A DNA stretch of 64,000 nt from contig CM056555.1 of assembly GCA_029721515.1 (NCBI GenBank), positions 2,446,001-2,510,000 of the forward strand, in the 5' to 3' direction. How positions within the stretch are numbered: the first letter of the stretch is position 1; every line of letters begins with the position of its first letter. The notes under the pieces were generated by a model that was given only the letters and a program-made list of their open reading frames with translations, had not been told where the DNA came from and ran no database searches. The translations under genes were made by a program, and so were the position numbers. This document shows positions 10,524-24,500 of this stretch, in pieces. The DNA is from Synanceia verrucosa. Its lineage: Eukaryota; Chordata; Actinopteri; Perciformes; Synanceiidae.

Positions 10524-13500
10524 ATGGCGCTCTCCAGGATCTGTCGACAGTCTTTGCTGGTGATTTTACTACAAATCGTGTTGATTTGCTCGGCTCAGGT
10601 GAGAAGATGGTGCTCTTTCTGCCACTTTCCTGTAATATTCTGTTAGTCTGTGATGCTCAGTCTACCTTATTGTCTTTTATTTCCTAAGTAATTGGATAAA
10701 ATATATATAACTATAATATAAAATATAATATAACTGAATTGTCATCACTGCAATGTTAAGTATTCTCTTAAATCTGTTGGCACTAATTATAAAAAAATAC
10801 CATTACTACTTATGTACATTCAAACTGCCCATTTTGCACTTTCTCTATATACACCCATATACTCCTGTATACGTATATTCATATAACATATATGTTATCA
10901 TTTATTTATTTAGTGCTCACTTCTTGTTGGATGCAATCTGCATTTTGTTGCCTTGTACTTGTCACTGGTGTAATGACAATAAAGATGACTCTAATCTAAT
11001 CTAATCTAATGAATATAGATTCTTGGATGTCTGTGCGATCTTTAAAAGTATACCTTTATATCTTAAATACATGTGATGTTTTTGGTCTTTGTGTTGCACA
11101 TAGTACTGTATTGTACTTCTTTTTCATCATATTATCCATGTGAAAACTGTATTGAGACACTCTAATGCATTTTTATTGAATGCTTTTGAATCCCTATAAG
11201 ATAAAATAAGATAAACTAAGCCATCATTCTTCCCACAAACTGGAAAAAACTCAATTATGAACCAGTGACATCAGTAAACAAGTAGTAAACATGTCAATTT
11301 AAGTGTATAGGAAATGCTTTTTCTATTATTGAGTGCATTTATATAAATATTTTGGTTTTAATATTGGATTTTCTGTGACAATGTGTATTAATATGGCACA
11401 CTGTTGACATTTAGGGTATGACTAATGTGTTTTCTTATGCAGTGTTTATTAAAAGAAGAATTATTTTATGAAGTTTGTCTAAAAACTGGTCCAAACTCAC
11501 ACACCTGGCACCAATCAGCTCCAGTCAGACGCAGGAGTCTGGACACATGCAGCTCCTTTGGTTCTTTAATGAGTCGATAATAAGAAACCAGGTCCAGTTT
11601 CATGACCTTTCCCCCCAAACAATGAGACTCTGTGTGAGCGGCCCTTCACACCAGCAGCACTGGATGATATTTAGAGATGAAAAAAAATGATTTTTTTGTT
11701 TGTTTTACAGAGGGGCCCGGTCGGTCCCAGAGGCCCCCAGGGGCCACCTGGAGCAGCAGGCGTGCCCGGAGTGGATGGCATTGATGTGAGTGGTTAAAAA
11801 AAAAAAAGAAAAACAAGAAATCATTTCTGGGTTAATGAGCTCAGTGAAGAGTGAAGCAGGTTTTCATTGTTCTACACAAGAAAGAGTTGTTTTTACAGTC
11901 CAAATCACATGACTTCATCCTGACTTCACACAGCGACGTTACACATCATACCCTAATATACCCTAATGTTTTAATTCAATGAAAGATTAACAGCTGCTCT
12001 ACGGGCTGAATAAACATGCAAAAGCCTTTATCTCATAATTCTGACTTTTTATCTTATAATTTAAACTTTTTATCTCATAAGTTTGACTTTTTATCTCATA
12101 ATAATGACTTTTTATCTTATAATTTAAACTTTTTATCTCATAATTCTGACTTTTTATCTTATAATTTAAACTTTTTATCTCATAATTTAAACTTTTTATC
12201 TCATAATTATGACTTTTTATCTCATAATTCTGACTTTTTATCTTATAATTTCAACTTTTTATCTCATAATTCTGACTTTTTAATCTCATAATTATGACTT
12301 TTTATCTCATAATTCTTTTTATGTCATAATTTCAACTTTTTATCTCATAATTATGACTTAGTGTGTGAATTTTTTATCAAAAGGGCTTCCATATGAAACA
12401 CAGTAATCAGGTGATAAAATGTCCAAATTATGTTGGACTTTTAAAATTAACATGCCAGGTGAGAAGAAGTCCCAGAAATAAAACCACACAAAGGGTCCTG
12501 CGCTTTATAAACTCCATATAAAATGAATTATTATCCTGATGAGGACATGCTCTTTGTGTATCTTCAGGGTGACCGAGGTGAGGACTCCACAGTGAACGGT
12601 GAACCAGTGAGTGGACTTTTAGTTTCTATTTCTCGTGCAGAAAAGTGTGATGGATGCTGCTGACTTCATGGCGGTCGACAGGGAGGTTAACGTGAGGTGA
12701 ACTTCTGCTTCCAGGGCGCTGACGGCGATGACGGCAAAGACGGAGCTGCTGGAGCTGCAGGCCTTCCAGGCGCAGATGTGAGTGAAACGACAGTTTTTGG
12801 TTGCAGCCCAGTGGATGAGAGTCTTTCTTAAACCCTCCAACAAGAGGACGTATTGAGTCTGTGTAAGATCTGAGCTATTCAGATCTGCTGCTGTTTGTTT
12901 TGGCCTCCACTGGGTGAAAAAAAAAAGTTCTGGCTATTTAGGGGAGTGTTGGAGTGGCTTCCTGGCAGGAACAGGGCTCTTTTTGTGTGGGGTGGAGGTG
13001 GTGGTCGGAGGGGGATCGGCTGCCTAAAGATGGCCGACAGGAGGAGAGAAGCTGCTGCAGAAAGGACTCAGTGTGTCGGCTGTGGTGACGGCAGATTCAG
13101 AGCTCTCTGTGGGCTGAAACTTGAGAGGAAACACCAGAAAATGAGCACAGCCATGCTTTGAGAGGAGAGTTTGTTCACCTTCTGTGACACAAAACAAACC
13201 AGAGAGCAGAGAAGTGAAGGTTTAAGGCATACAAATCTATTCAAAGGGCTGTTTTTTAAATGTTGTGGTTGGTCTAAAGTCTCCTTTGCTTGCTGATAAC
13301 TCGATGGAGAGCTTTTATTTATTGGGCAGGTGAGGGGAGGAGCTAATGGAAATAAGACCACGCCCCGTAATGACGTCACTGATTTTAAAGTTTCATTCAT
13401 GTCTTGGTTCAAAAGGATAATTAATAATATAAGGTGTTTCAAATAATCAGGACTCAACTGAGGAAATCAGTATAACTTAACATTTGGATCCAATGGTGTT

Positions 13501-15467
13501 TAAAAGACATGCATGAATTTTAAGACCACTTCAGTACAATAACTAAAAAGTGACTTAATGACACTCAAAGTCATTATCATTAAACTTAAAATATTTGTGG
13601 TAACTTGTTTGGCTTTACAGACCACTGGTTTCCATTATTACTTAATTTTAAATTATTGATAAACGATTGAGGTGAATTATTTTTTTGGATATATATTCCA
13701 GTGAATACAATGAAATTTGGACTGGTGCTGCAACACGGTGCTTTGCAATTTACAAAGAAAAAAATTTATAAAAACATAAATAGTTAAGATAAAAATATAA
13801 GCTTATATTGTGTGAATGTTTACACTTATTACATTGAAGATTCACAGCTACTGCACAAAAAAAATATTGAACAATTATTATTAAAGTTGAAGTTAAAGAT
13901 TACTGCCCGTATACAGTTATTGCACACATATTTACCAGCAAATAAAATAGAAAACTGCGACTCAAACCCAAACCTAAAGTATGAAATCTGAATATCTATA
14001 AACTCTGATTCAAATGAAAAATCTTTCAGATGACACTCAGCTGCTGTGTTTCCACCATGGATCTTTCCATGATGCTGTCAGACGTTTGTAATAACAATCA
14101 GAGCCTGTCGTGGCAAAAACAAACACTTTTCATGAATGACGTGTCAGATTTCAAGGTTTCTTCTGTCTTTATTTGTCAAATGTTCAAACAGTTACTGATG
14201 CAGTAATAAGAGGTCATGAGTCAAGGATCGCATGGCTCTTTACATCAGTGTTTATCTGAAAATCTGAAAATTAAATACCCAAAAAAAAATACACAAGTCA
14301 GGAGGGATCTAGTTTAAAGTACAGCATGAATCGAATATACAAGAGAAAAAAATATAATTCAGCATCATATAATAGATAATAAAGTACTGGAGATGTGGAA
14401 ATTTATTTCAGAAATCAGTCAGTTAGACACAAAAACACGAGAAAATAGTTTTACTACTATACTATAGTTTGAAAAATACTAAAATGAACCTTAAACCCAT
14501 GAATGCTTGATAATTCGTTCATGACTGATAGTTTTCCGTTAGCATTTAGCTTCATGTAGCAACATAAAAACATTTCCAACATACCGACAAGAAATTACTT
14601 TTTTTTTTTTTTTAACTGTTTCCTGTTTACAGAAGAGCTCCCCCTGCTGGCAGCGACCTGTCAGCATTAAATTTACACATAAATAGAATAAATCAAGAGG
14701 TGAACGGTCCCTGTTTTTACCTGAATCTTTGTTCCTCCTAACAAAAAATATAATTATTAATAATTAATTATTAATATGAAACATTCTTAATTCTTTTATC
14801 AGAGTTAAAGAGTCTGTGTGCCAGTAACAATCTGAATTTTAAGAATTATTATTTATTCATCTCTGCAGGGACCAGTTGGACCTCCTGGAAGTCCAGGACC
14901 TGTTGGCCCAAAAGGATCAAAAGTAGGTTGATTATTTCTACATTTTACTGAATTAATCTTTCTATCGTAATAGGAGCTCTAATGCTGACACCCTGTCTGC
15001 TATTATTTTTAGCATACAGTATATAACATTTGTTGTTCTTCCCTGTTATAATCTGATATTTCCTTCTGTTTGTTTGTTTTCAGGGAGATCCTGGGGCACG
15101 TGGTCCACCTGGAGAGACTGTGAGTACAAATATTAACCTGAATTAAACTGACATTGTAATAATAATCAGATTAAAATGATCAGCAGATCAGATTGTTAAA
15201 AAACTAGTGAGAGTTGTGTAAATAGCTGCTGCTTAGGATGCAGCGTTATCGATAAAAAGCACAATAATATAATTTCTATCGGTTATAAAACAGTAAATAA
15301 AACTGCTGACCTCTGTATTGACCTCTGCATATTATAACAGCTGCTTTTAAATGATTAAATATGTTAAGATGTGACAAACGTGTGCACAGTTGTTAAGCTA
15401 GAAATGTAAAACCAACTAAACCATGATTTTCTCTCACAGGGTGTCGGACCTGATGGGCTGGATGTGA

Positions 15468-15521
<54 letters not shown>

Positions 15522-18500
15522 CCACAACATTTCAGAGACAAATACTAACCTGTTTACAGCACTATAATGTTTTGACACCTTTAGTTACTTTGCAGACTCA
15601 GATTATTAATAAAACTGTACATAATAAAAAAAACTAATATTAAAGCAACAAATTTTACACATTGAGTACTTTTACTTTTGGTATTTTACCTATATTTTGA
15701 CAGTAATAAGAGTGTTTCTACAGTGCTGTATTATTTATTGAACAGAGGGCGTCATATCCAGTAAAGATTATAAAACCCTCTGATGCAAATTTGTGATATT
15801 TGACAAATAAAAATGAAGTGATCTAAGAAAAAGATCCAAATACTTTTACTTTCATCACTGAAATACAGCTGTTTATATAGTTAATAACATATTTTATGTA
15901 TATGTATATAAAGGTGCATTTGTTGCAGTATTTAAGAGGTTTTATGTCACTGTTTGCTAACAGGGGTTGCCAGGTACAGACGGGCTACCAGGTGAACTGG
16001 GCAAAGTTGGACCACCTGTGAGTACACTTTTTATTATTATAACTATTATTATTATAATCATTATTATTATTATTATTATTATATGTTGTCCTGCTTATAT
16101 TCATTCAAATAAACATGACAACTCTCACCAATGTCTCTATTTCTAAATGTCTTAAAGAACAGAAGGTAAAAATAATAATAAAAAAATATATATTGATAAC
16201 TGCTGATGCTGGATTAAGGTTTAAGATTCTTGTTCATATATTCTGTATTAATAAGGACGTTTTTTTCCACAGGGAGTGAGAGGCAAGAGAGGTCAAGTGG
16301 GTCTTCCTGGTGCTGTTGGTCCACGGGTAAATATCAATATGTGACATAACATAAAATAATATATATAATATATAATAAACGTGATGATCAGACATTGTGT
16401 TTGTTTTCTAGGGTCCTCCAGGAGTTTATCAGGGCGAGGACCTGGTGAGTTTGATTTAAAAAGAGGATTAATTTAAAGCATCCAGACAGAGCTGCTTCCT
16501 GCCTTCACAAAATATAGACACCTGATATGATGTTAAAACGCTGCTGCGTTATAAACTGAAAGAAGGAAGACGGGATGATTCACAACAGAGAGGAAAAAAA
16601 TATTAACACTGAATGATTCAAAGTGTGGTTTTTATTTTCATTCACTGCTTTAAAAGACTTTTTTGGTGTTTTAATTGTTGTGCTGTAATACAACTGAAAT
16701 CCAGCCTGATGTGTTCAAGTGCTGGCAGAAAGCTCAGACATCTGAGACTCAATCAGCAACTAATTTAGATCAGGAGCCTTCTAAGTTCACGTTGTCATTA
16801 AGGACTGAATTCCAATCAGTTTTCAGCAATTATAAACTTTAATTAATTAATGAACAATAAATAATTTGTTAAAAATGAACAAATTCAATTTTTTATGATT
16901 GTATTTTTCTATATAAGTAGCTTTTTGTTTATTTTATTATTTTTTTTTAATTGTAGTTTTCATTTCATTTCATTTTTTGTATTTTTTTAAAAACATTTTT
17001 AGTTTTTAATAAGTTTAAGTTTAATAAGTTTTTAATAGGGCTGTCGAAGTTAAATTACCGTCACACAAATTAGCGCATTAACACACTAATTTACGTGAAG
17101 GTAACTCTACTTGGACAAACCGTCAGCTCTAACATATATACTTACATACAGTATATATACATATATACATATATGTGTATATACTTAAGCTGCTAAAACC
17201 ATAGTGACATCACATTAGCTCTAATAAGCACTGCTTTTATGAAAAGAACGAACTTTTCGTCCATTTCACGTTACAAATTAACATTTTATCGGTGCTCTTT
17301 GGTGGATTATTTGTTTGCTGAATTACAGGAGAAGCTTGGACAGATTCAGAAAAGACAGTTAATCTAATTTTATCGCACCTTTGTTCGTTAGTTATGACTG
17401 CGTTGTTAGAATCCTTGTTTTTTGAATGGAGTTCTGCTTAGAATTTGTCCTAAATTGATAGGCCGCAGTAGCATGTCTTCGTTAGCTCTTGTTAGCTTAG
17501 GGACTGTGGAGCCCCCTAGTGGTGGGGCTGTTCCATGACCTCAGATAGGCTGCTGTGTTTTTCAGTGTCCCAACGCCTGTCCTGCTGGTCTCCACGGACA
17601 CGCTGGTCTCCCCGGCATGAAAGTGAGTGAGACGTCACTGACGCTTTTAATTAAAATGCTTTTTTCACGGTAAATGTAACTTCTCACCTGTTCGTCTGCA
17701 GGGCCACAAAGGAGTGAAAGGTGAATCTGGTGAGCCTGGCAAACAAGGACACAAGGTAACATCGGCCTTAGTGATCTAGTCCTGCAACACGTGACATCCA
17801 AATATCTTCAATAAGTTTCTTGTCACCTTGGTTGTGTTTTCTCTGCGAAAGTGAATGAGCGCTGAGGTGAATAAAAACAGACTTTAGATTTTAAATGTTT
17901 TCTGTTTCAGGGAGAGGAGGGCGTACAGGGGCTGCAGGGTGAAGTTGGAGCTCAAGGACTGCCAGTAAAATATTTCACCTTTTCTCTCTGGACATGCTTC
18001 ACAAGGAGAGGAGTCAAACATATTAACATGAACGTTTCCATCTGCTCTCCTCTATCCGCTGAGTAATTTTAGGGCCCAGGTGGATTAAGAGGCCTCACAG
18101 GAATAACTGGCACCAAAGGTGACCGGGTAAGACATGGATAAACGATTTAAAAAACACTCATGGAAGCACACAGCTCCTCTTCCATCAGGGACCTTTCAAA
18201 ATAAAAGCTGCAGTCATCGTCAAAACATGCACATTTTACTTCAAACCTCATTTCTGTCTTATTTCTGAAATTAATTGAAATTTTACTGACTGTAAATAGG
18301 GACCGCGCGGAAAACCAGGCGATGGAGGTCCTCGTGGGATCCAAGGAGGCCCAGTGAGTCCTCGACCTCTGTAGACCCCCTCCTTTCTATTTTCACATAA
18401 ATATTAATGAAAAAAATAATAACTTTATAGGGTGATCCGGGTCAAAGAGGCGCCATAGGTGAGCCTGGTCCAGCAGGAGTGCAGGTAAGGCCTCACTTTA

Positions 18501-21500
18501 CTGTTTTGTTGTTTTAACATCCTGGACATACATCAACACTGGCACTGTTTCACCTTTAACCTTTTCTGTTTCTCTGCAGGGAGATCGAGGGCCGTCTGGA
18601 ATCAGAGGAGTGCCGGGGCCAAAAGGAGAGCCTGTGAGCACCACTTCATCCCATCAATTAATCAATCAATCAATCAATCAGTCAGTCATTTTAACTGCTG
18701 TCCTCTTCACTCATCCACCTCCAACAAACAACTGTTCCTCCATCATAACTTATTATCTTCCCATAAAGCAAACATACAAACACCACAGTGTCCTGTATTT
18801 AAGGCTTTAAGATGCTTTAAGAGGAATTCATCTGGACACATTTATGTAAAAAATCATATATAAACATCTGTCTGGTGAACAGGGCCTCCCTGGTCCAGAT
18901 GGTCGTGATGGAATCCCAGGGCTGCCAGCCTCTAAGGTGACTACCTATCTGTCTTTTAACATTTTACATTATTTTTCCTGCAAAACTTGTGTTTATGAAG
19001 TGCAGCTTTTAACTAAAATATCTGTTTCTGTCCTTATTTTAGGGTCTTCCAGGGAAAAGTGGGGCTCCAGGTGATGCTGGTACACAAGGACTTCCTGTAA
19101 GTGTGACCTTTGACCCCAGGGCATCTCTGATTCCTCTTAAGTGCTGTGAGATTTCCTGATGATTTATTTCCTCTGTGTAGGGTTTGCCAGGCGCTTATGG
19201 CCAGAAAGGAGTCAGCGGTGCAGTGGTATGAACTTTATTAACCAACTATATTAACAATATTTCCTCTCCTGTTACTTTTGTTTTTCACACTACACTGGTT
19301 TACTGTTTTTGTCGCCAGGGTAACACAGGTGATCCAGGTGTTGTAGGACTGATGGGGCCTCCTGGGAAACAAGTGAGTTCAAAGCGAAAATTAAGTGAAT
19401 TTAACTGTCCGATACCAGTTTAGTGTTTGGATTTGAGCTGGTTTAAGGTTGATTTGGTGTCGTATTTGTTTCCAGGGGGAGCGTGGCGAACAGGGGGAGG
19501 TGGGACCAGCCGGACCCAGAGGAGGACCAGTGAGTCAGCTGCATCTAATCCACTGCTTCACTGTCTAACTGAGTGTAATAACCCAGAGGAATTCTCTGAA
19601 TACTGAGAGAATGAGCTTCTTATCTCCACCATCCTTTATGAAAGGAATAAATAATATAATCCTGTCCCTCAAAACCTCACGGCAACAACATATAATCACA
19701 TTATGATGTAGCCTAGAAGTGCAGGTTTCTCTGGTTTCCTGAATCCTTATAATGGATTATATAAATTATTATTATTGCTAAAGGTCTAGACATTATTTTA
19801 GCAAGATATAGTGCTTGTATGACCTGAGAAAATTTAATATACTGTACAATTCAACAACAAAACACAAAAACAAAAGCAAAGATGACGACCGATCGTGCAG
19901 AATATTCCTTGCAGTTATTATTATTGAATGTCCATAATTTGAAAATGCGTAAACCTTTGATCAAAGTGTGATTTAAAGCAGGCAGAACATTTTTTTCTGA
20001 AGCGCTGAGTGAAGTTCAGGTGTTTTTAAAAGATGGTCCTTCGTTTTCAAAGTAAAACAGGAGGATAAGTGACATTCACGAGAACACCCACAGTTCACCG
20101 TTTTCATCATGCATTTTGCAGATTTCACACTTCTGCATCACTGATTACAGTAAAATATGAAGAAATAACACATCTGAAGCCTCGAACAGTCACAGATAGA
20201 AATTCAGTTTACAAAAAACAAAAAATGGCCACATAAAACACTTAAAAGTCACTTCCTGATTCATGTCTCTACGTCGCATTATTACAAATACTGAATAAAA
20301 CCTTTTAGTAACTAAATAAACCACAGTGGCAAAGTAAATTCATTATCACGCTGCTATTTAACATTCATCAGTGTGGGCAAGAAAGCCAAAATAAATATGT
20401 CTTTCCTCCGTGCTTTGACACTTTCAGGCATCTATCTGTTTTCTACCCAGATTCAATTTTTTTTTCTTTTCTGTCGTTCAGGGTGGACGAGGCGAGAGAG
20501 GTCCTGACGGGCCTGCAGGATCCCCAGGAGCCCGGGTAAGACCTGAGACCTGAGACCTAAGACCTAAGATTGTGTCCTAAGACCTGAGACTGATTCTGAC
20601 TGATATCAGGGATGAAACAAAACAACACATCACATCAACAAACAGCAGAGTTTCCTCAGCTCACATTTGTTTCTGCTGCATTAAATAATTTGTGTTGTTT
20701 ATATCAGTGGTACAGACTAAAGGAGAGGTCAGACCACTATTAGAAACATACAACAGGCAGAACAATTGTTTGTATTTTAGAGGTCACAGTCTGAAGGATG
20801 AGGCAGCACTTATTAATACACATAATAATTATGGCATGAGTGGTGAGCAGGACAGAGAAGTTAACTAAAACAAGATATTTAGTTTTAAAAACAGCTTCAA
20901 ATAGAAAGCAGCTTGTTGATAAAAGTGATTTTGTCTCTATTTTGAATAACACTTAAAAACCTCCCCTCCTGTTCCCAAAAATACATCACTCATTGTAAAA
21001 ACAAAATCTTAACACGCATAATATTTAATGTAAATAAGGAAGTCATTTTAAAAGGAGATAAAACGTCCTCAGCTTACTATGTAAGTAGTTTTTTTTTTCT
21101 ATAGACTATCAGACGTCTCCTCAACCCACTGAGTAGAATTATGTCTCTGGTAATATGAACATTTATACGTGTTGAAGCCTTTATTTGAAATCCATTCTTA
21201 TATTCTCACATCTACTAGATACTCAGAGTAAATGTAACAGATAAAAGCTGCATGTTGATGCCCGGAGTAAAATTAATAATGCCATATATAGCAGAACTTT
21301 AGTCACATATGGATACTTAATATTATACGTATATTATACTGGCATTTAAGTCCACTCTTTCATTTGAAAACAAATGAAGTAACTCAAAAACTTCTCGGAA
21401 AGGCTGTGGATCCAGTACAGAACCCTGTGGTACTCCAAATATGAGTTATAAACTAAGCTTTTCTCTGTGATAAAGTGTGATTACAAACAAGACAAAATGA

Positions 21501-24500
21501 CATTAAGAAAAGACTAATGATAGTTCATGAGGTCGAGGCAAGGTCATTTGATTGCTATGACATCGTTAATTGAATATCAAATTTGTGGTAAACACAAAAG
21601 CTGCATGGCCTGGAAACACAGGCTCAACTCTGTTTCTCTGTTGGATTCATGAATAATGAACAAATGTGCATTTTTTTGTGGAGTTTCTGAGCTCAAAGTT
21701 AAAAACAAGAACTAATAAAGGCTGAGAGGGAAACAGCAGGATTATGGTAATGCCGTCACGGGAAAAGATTACAGTGAACGTCTCCATCAAACTGAAATAC
21801 AAAGCGAGCGGTCAGTGTTCAGAAACACCAGATCCTATCCTGTACGTATTATTCGACACGGAGCTCGTCCACCAGCATAAACCTTGTATCTTGTGCTGTG
21901 CTTTTATTAAAGAGTGCCAGGTCTTTATGAACTCCTGTCCCTGCAGTTAAAGTCTCTAATCCGCCGGTGAGTGAATGAATGGCCTCTTGTTGCAGAAATC
22001 TGATGACCCAGAGTTTTTTTTTCATCTGCAGCTCAGGGGGGATTCAGGGCAGGAAAAGAAGCCCTGAAAGAGCCCTCTGTTCCCCAGGAATGCCTGACTG
22101 TACGCCACAATCAGTACCCAGAAACATGTGACGGAGGCTGGGTGACTGGGGCGAGGTTGGGGGGGGGTCTTCAGGTTCCTCCAGTCTCACCGTTCAGATG
22201 ATGTGAAGCTGGAAATGTGTTTATTTATCCTGCTGAAAAGTGCTTCACACAGTCGGCCCTGTGTCGTGATGTGTGTCTGTTTACGTGTTTTTAACAGGGA
22301 GGTAAAGGGGACCCGGGTCTTCCTGGACTTCCTGGTCCTGCTGGGTATCGTGGGCAGCAGGGCGACAGGGTGAGAGTCGCAAAACGACACCAGATAAACA
22401 CACTTTAAAGGTGAAGCCATGACGGGGCAACAGCCAAAAGAACATCATCTTATCAATGAGTGTCTGATCAGTGATGTCAGCTGACAACCAGCCAATCAGA
22501 GTTGGTCTCTTTGACCAGAGTCTTCATGATGTTGGCTGGTCTGCAGTCAACTGACAGCATTTAACAAGAGCTGCAGTTAACTTCTTTAGTTTAGTTTCTT
22601 AGTTTCATCCTCAGGTAGGAGTGGGTATTGGCAAGGACTTATCGAGTCACGATACAATACATTATTGTGATATTGTGACTTGTGACATGTTGAGATAAAA
22701 TCAATATTATTGTCGGCAGAAAAATTATTGCAATATATTGCCATATCAATATTTTTCCCCCTCTATCCTCAGGTACATCAGTGGTGTTTAAATTAAGTTT
22801 TACTCAAGGTGCATATTAGGTTTGATGTCTCCACTGAGCCGTCTAAGAGTTTTTCAAAATAAAAGAAACAATTCAGAAGCCTACTGCTGTCACTCTTCTC
22901 CGTGACTAAATAGAAACATGCAAAAAAAATGCATTATGCATTATCTTTAATCTCGATCGAAGCAGTAAGACTGACAACCCTAACGATTAGCGAGCTAGAG
23001 TATCACTGTTTGATGATCAAACACACATTAAATCAGAGGGGAAATGAAACCTGTTTCAGCACACCTGCCTTTCATAAGAGCTTCCTGTCAGGTGACGTCA
23101 GGTGACGCTGTTCAATAGTTTCAATCACCAAGGTCGACCATGTGTTCACAGCACAGAGAGGTAACTGAGAACAACAAGAAAGTATGAAAGCTTGCTGGAA
23201 ACATCTCTCCTCATCATGTTATGTTGTGTTTTCCTCAGGGTGCAGTCGGTCTTGACGGTCCAAAGGGAGACCAGGTGTGTTTAATAATAATAATAATAAT
23301 ATCATTATATTATTAAAACTCTATTGTTAAAGTGTTATTAAGTGCCAAAAATCTGTCCTGTGTTTTTTTTTATTCCAGGGATCTGCAGGTGCTGAAGGAA
23401 CGCCAGGAGACGTCGGGGATGTGGTGAGTGATCGGCATCTGAAAGACCTGATTATCACTGAGAAACCACAAGAAAACATCTGATAATAGATCTTAATAAT
23501 CTTTATAACTGCTCCCCTACAGGGTGATCAAGGAGAGCCGGGAGAGAAGGGATCGGTATGTTCAAATCTGACATATTCCTATTTTTTTCTAATAATCATG
23601 CACCTCACTTTGAAACTTTCAAAGCAGAATCAGTTCACCGTGTGCATCCTAAATATTGGTGTCTTCCTGCTGCTGTTGACCACAGACAGGACCACCAGGA
23701 GAGACGGGGAATAAAGGACCGGAGGGCGGCCGAGGGCAGCAGGGGAAAGAGGGCAAGCTGGGTCAACCGGGACCACGAGGCATGCAGGGTGACAGGGGGC
23801 TGCCAGGCCTGCCGGGGCTGCAGGGACCAGCGGTGAGAGATAACATTAAAATATGTAGTGATTAATAAAAGTGTCAGAGCATCATTAAGGCCTCCAGCAT
23901 CATCTCATTCACTTTAACTGGACTCTTTCTTTCACACAAAAACATTAAAATATTTTGGTGAAGAGCAATACTTTTAATGTAAATATTTGTATATATATTT
24001 CCCCAAAATGACTCATCTCTGTCATCAATCTTTCCAGGGGAAAATGCCCACAGATCGACACATCAAGCAGGTCTGCATGAGGGTAATGCAAGGTAAGTGT
24101 CTGTCAGCTTCTTAGCAAACTGAAACATCCTGATTAGAATAAAAAACATCAGATTACAAATGTCGATACGAGCAGAGAGTGAAGCTGCAGCTCATGTAAA
24201 ATCTCTCCCTGTCACAGAGCAGCTGGCCCAGCTAGCAGCCAGTCTGAGCCGGCCTGAGTCGGGCATCTCCGGCCTACCTGGGCCCCCAGGTCCACCTGGA
24301 CCTCCAGGCCCCGCCGGAGAGAACGGCTTCCCTGGACACACTGGATCGCGAGGACTGCCCGGTCTGAAGGGTCCGGCTGGGATAATGGGTCGTAAAGGAC
24401 CCAAAGGTGAGACGATGATCTCGACTCAGATAGTAATTTTGAATGTATGCATAGCAAAGTGAGGTGACTGAGCACAATAAGAAAGTATAAAGGCTAAAAG

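Larger units (their letters stand above)
10524..17622 (+). other. col9a1: col9a1 exons 1-11: signal peptide, COL3 and NC3
   Basis: Exons: 10524-10598 (signal, 25 aa), 11711-11785, 12568-12606, 12715-12777, 14869-14922, 15084-15119, 15440-15463, 15964-16017, 16273-16326, 16412-16444 and 17566-17622. Exon 3 (13 aa) breaks the triplet pattern with STVN. Exons 10-11 carry NC3: GVYQGEDL followed by CPNACP, whose two cysteines form interchain bonds in collagen IX. The intron after exon 4 (about 2 kb) and the 1.1-kb intron before exon 11 hold only AT-rich sequence and repeats listed separately. Confidence 0.93.

Noticed and set aside
10599..11710. Possible NC4-linker exon of col9a1 between the first two exons
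   Set aside because: I searched this intron for a Cys-containing or collagen-linker exon with splice sites and saw none; the 71-codon ORF at 11475-11690 does not resemble the NC4 domain.
12016..12291. 91-aa repetitive ORF (LSHNSDFLSYNLNF pattern)
   Set aside because: It is a translation of the 21-bp minisatellite, located within a col9a1 intron.
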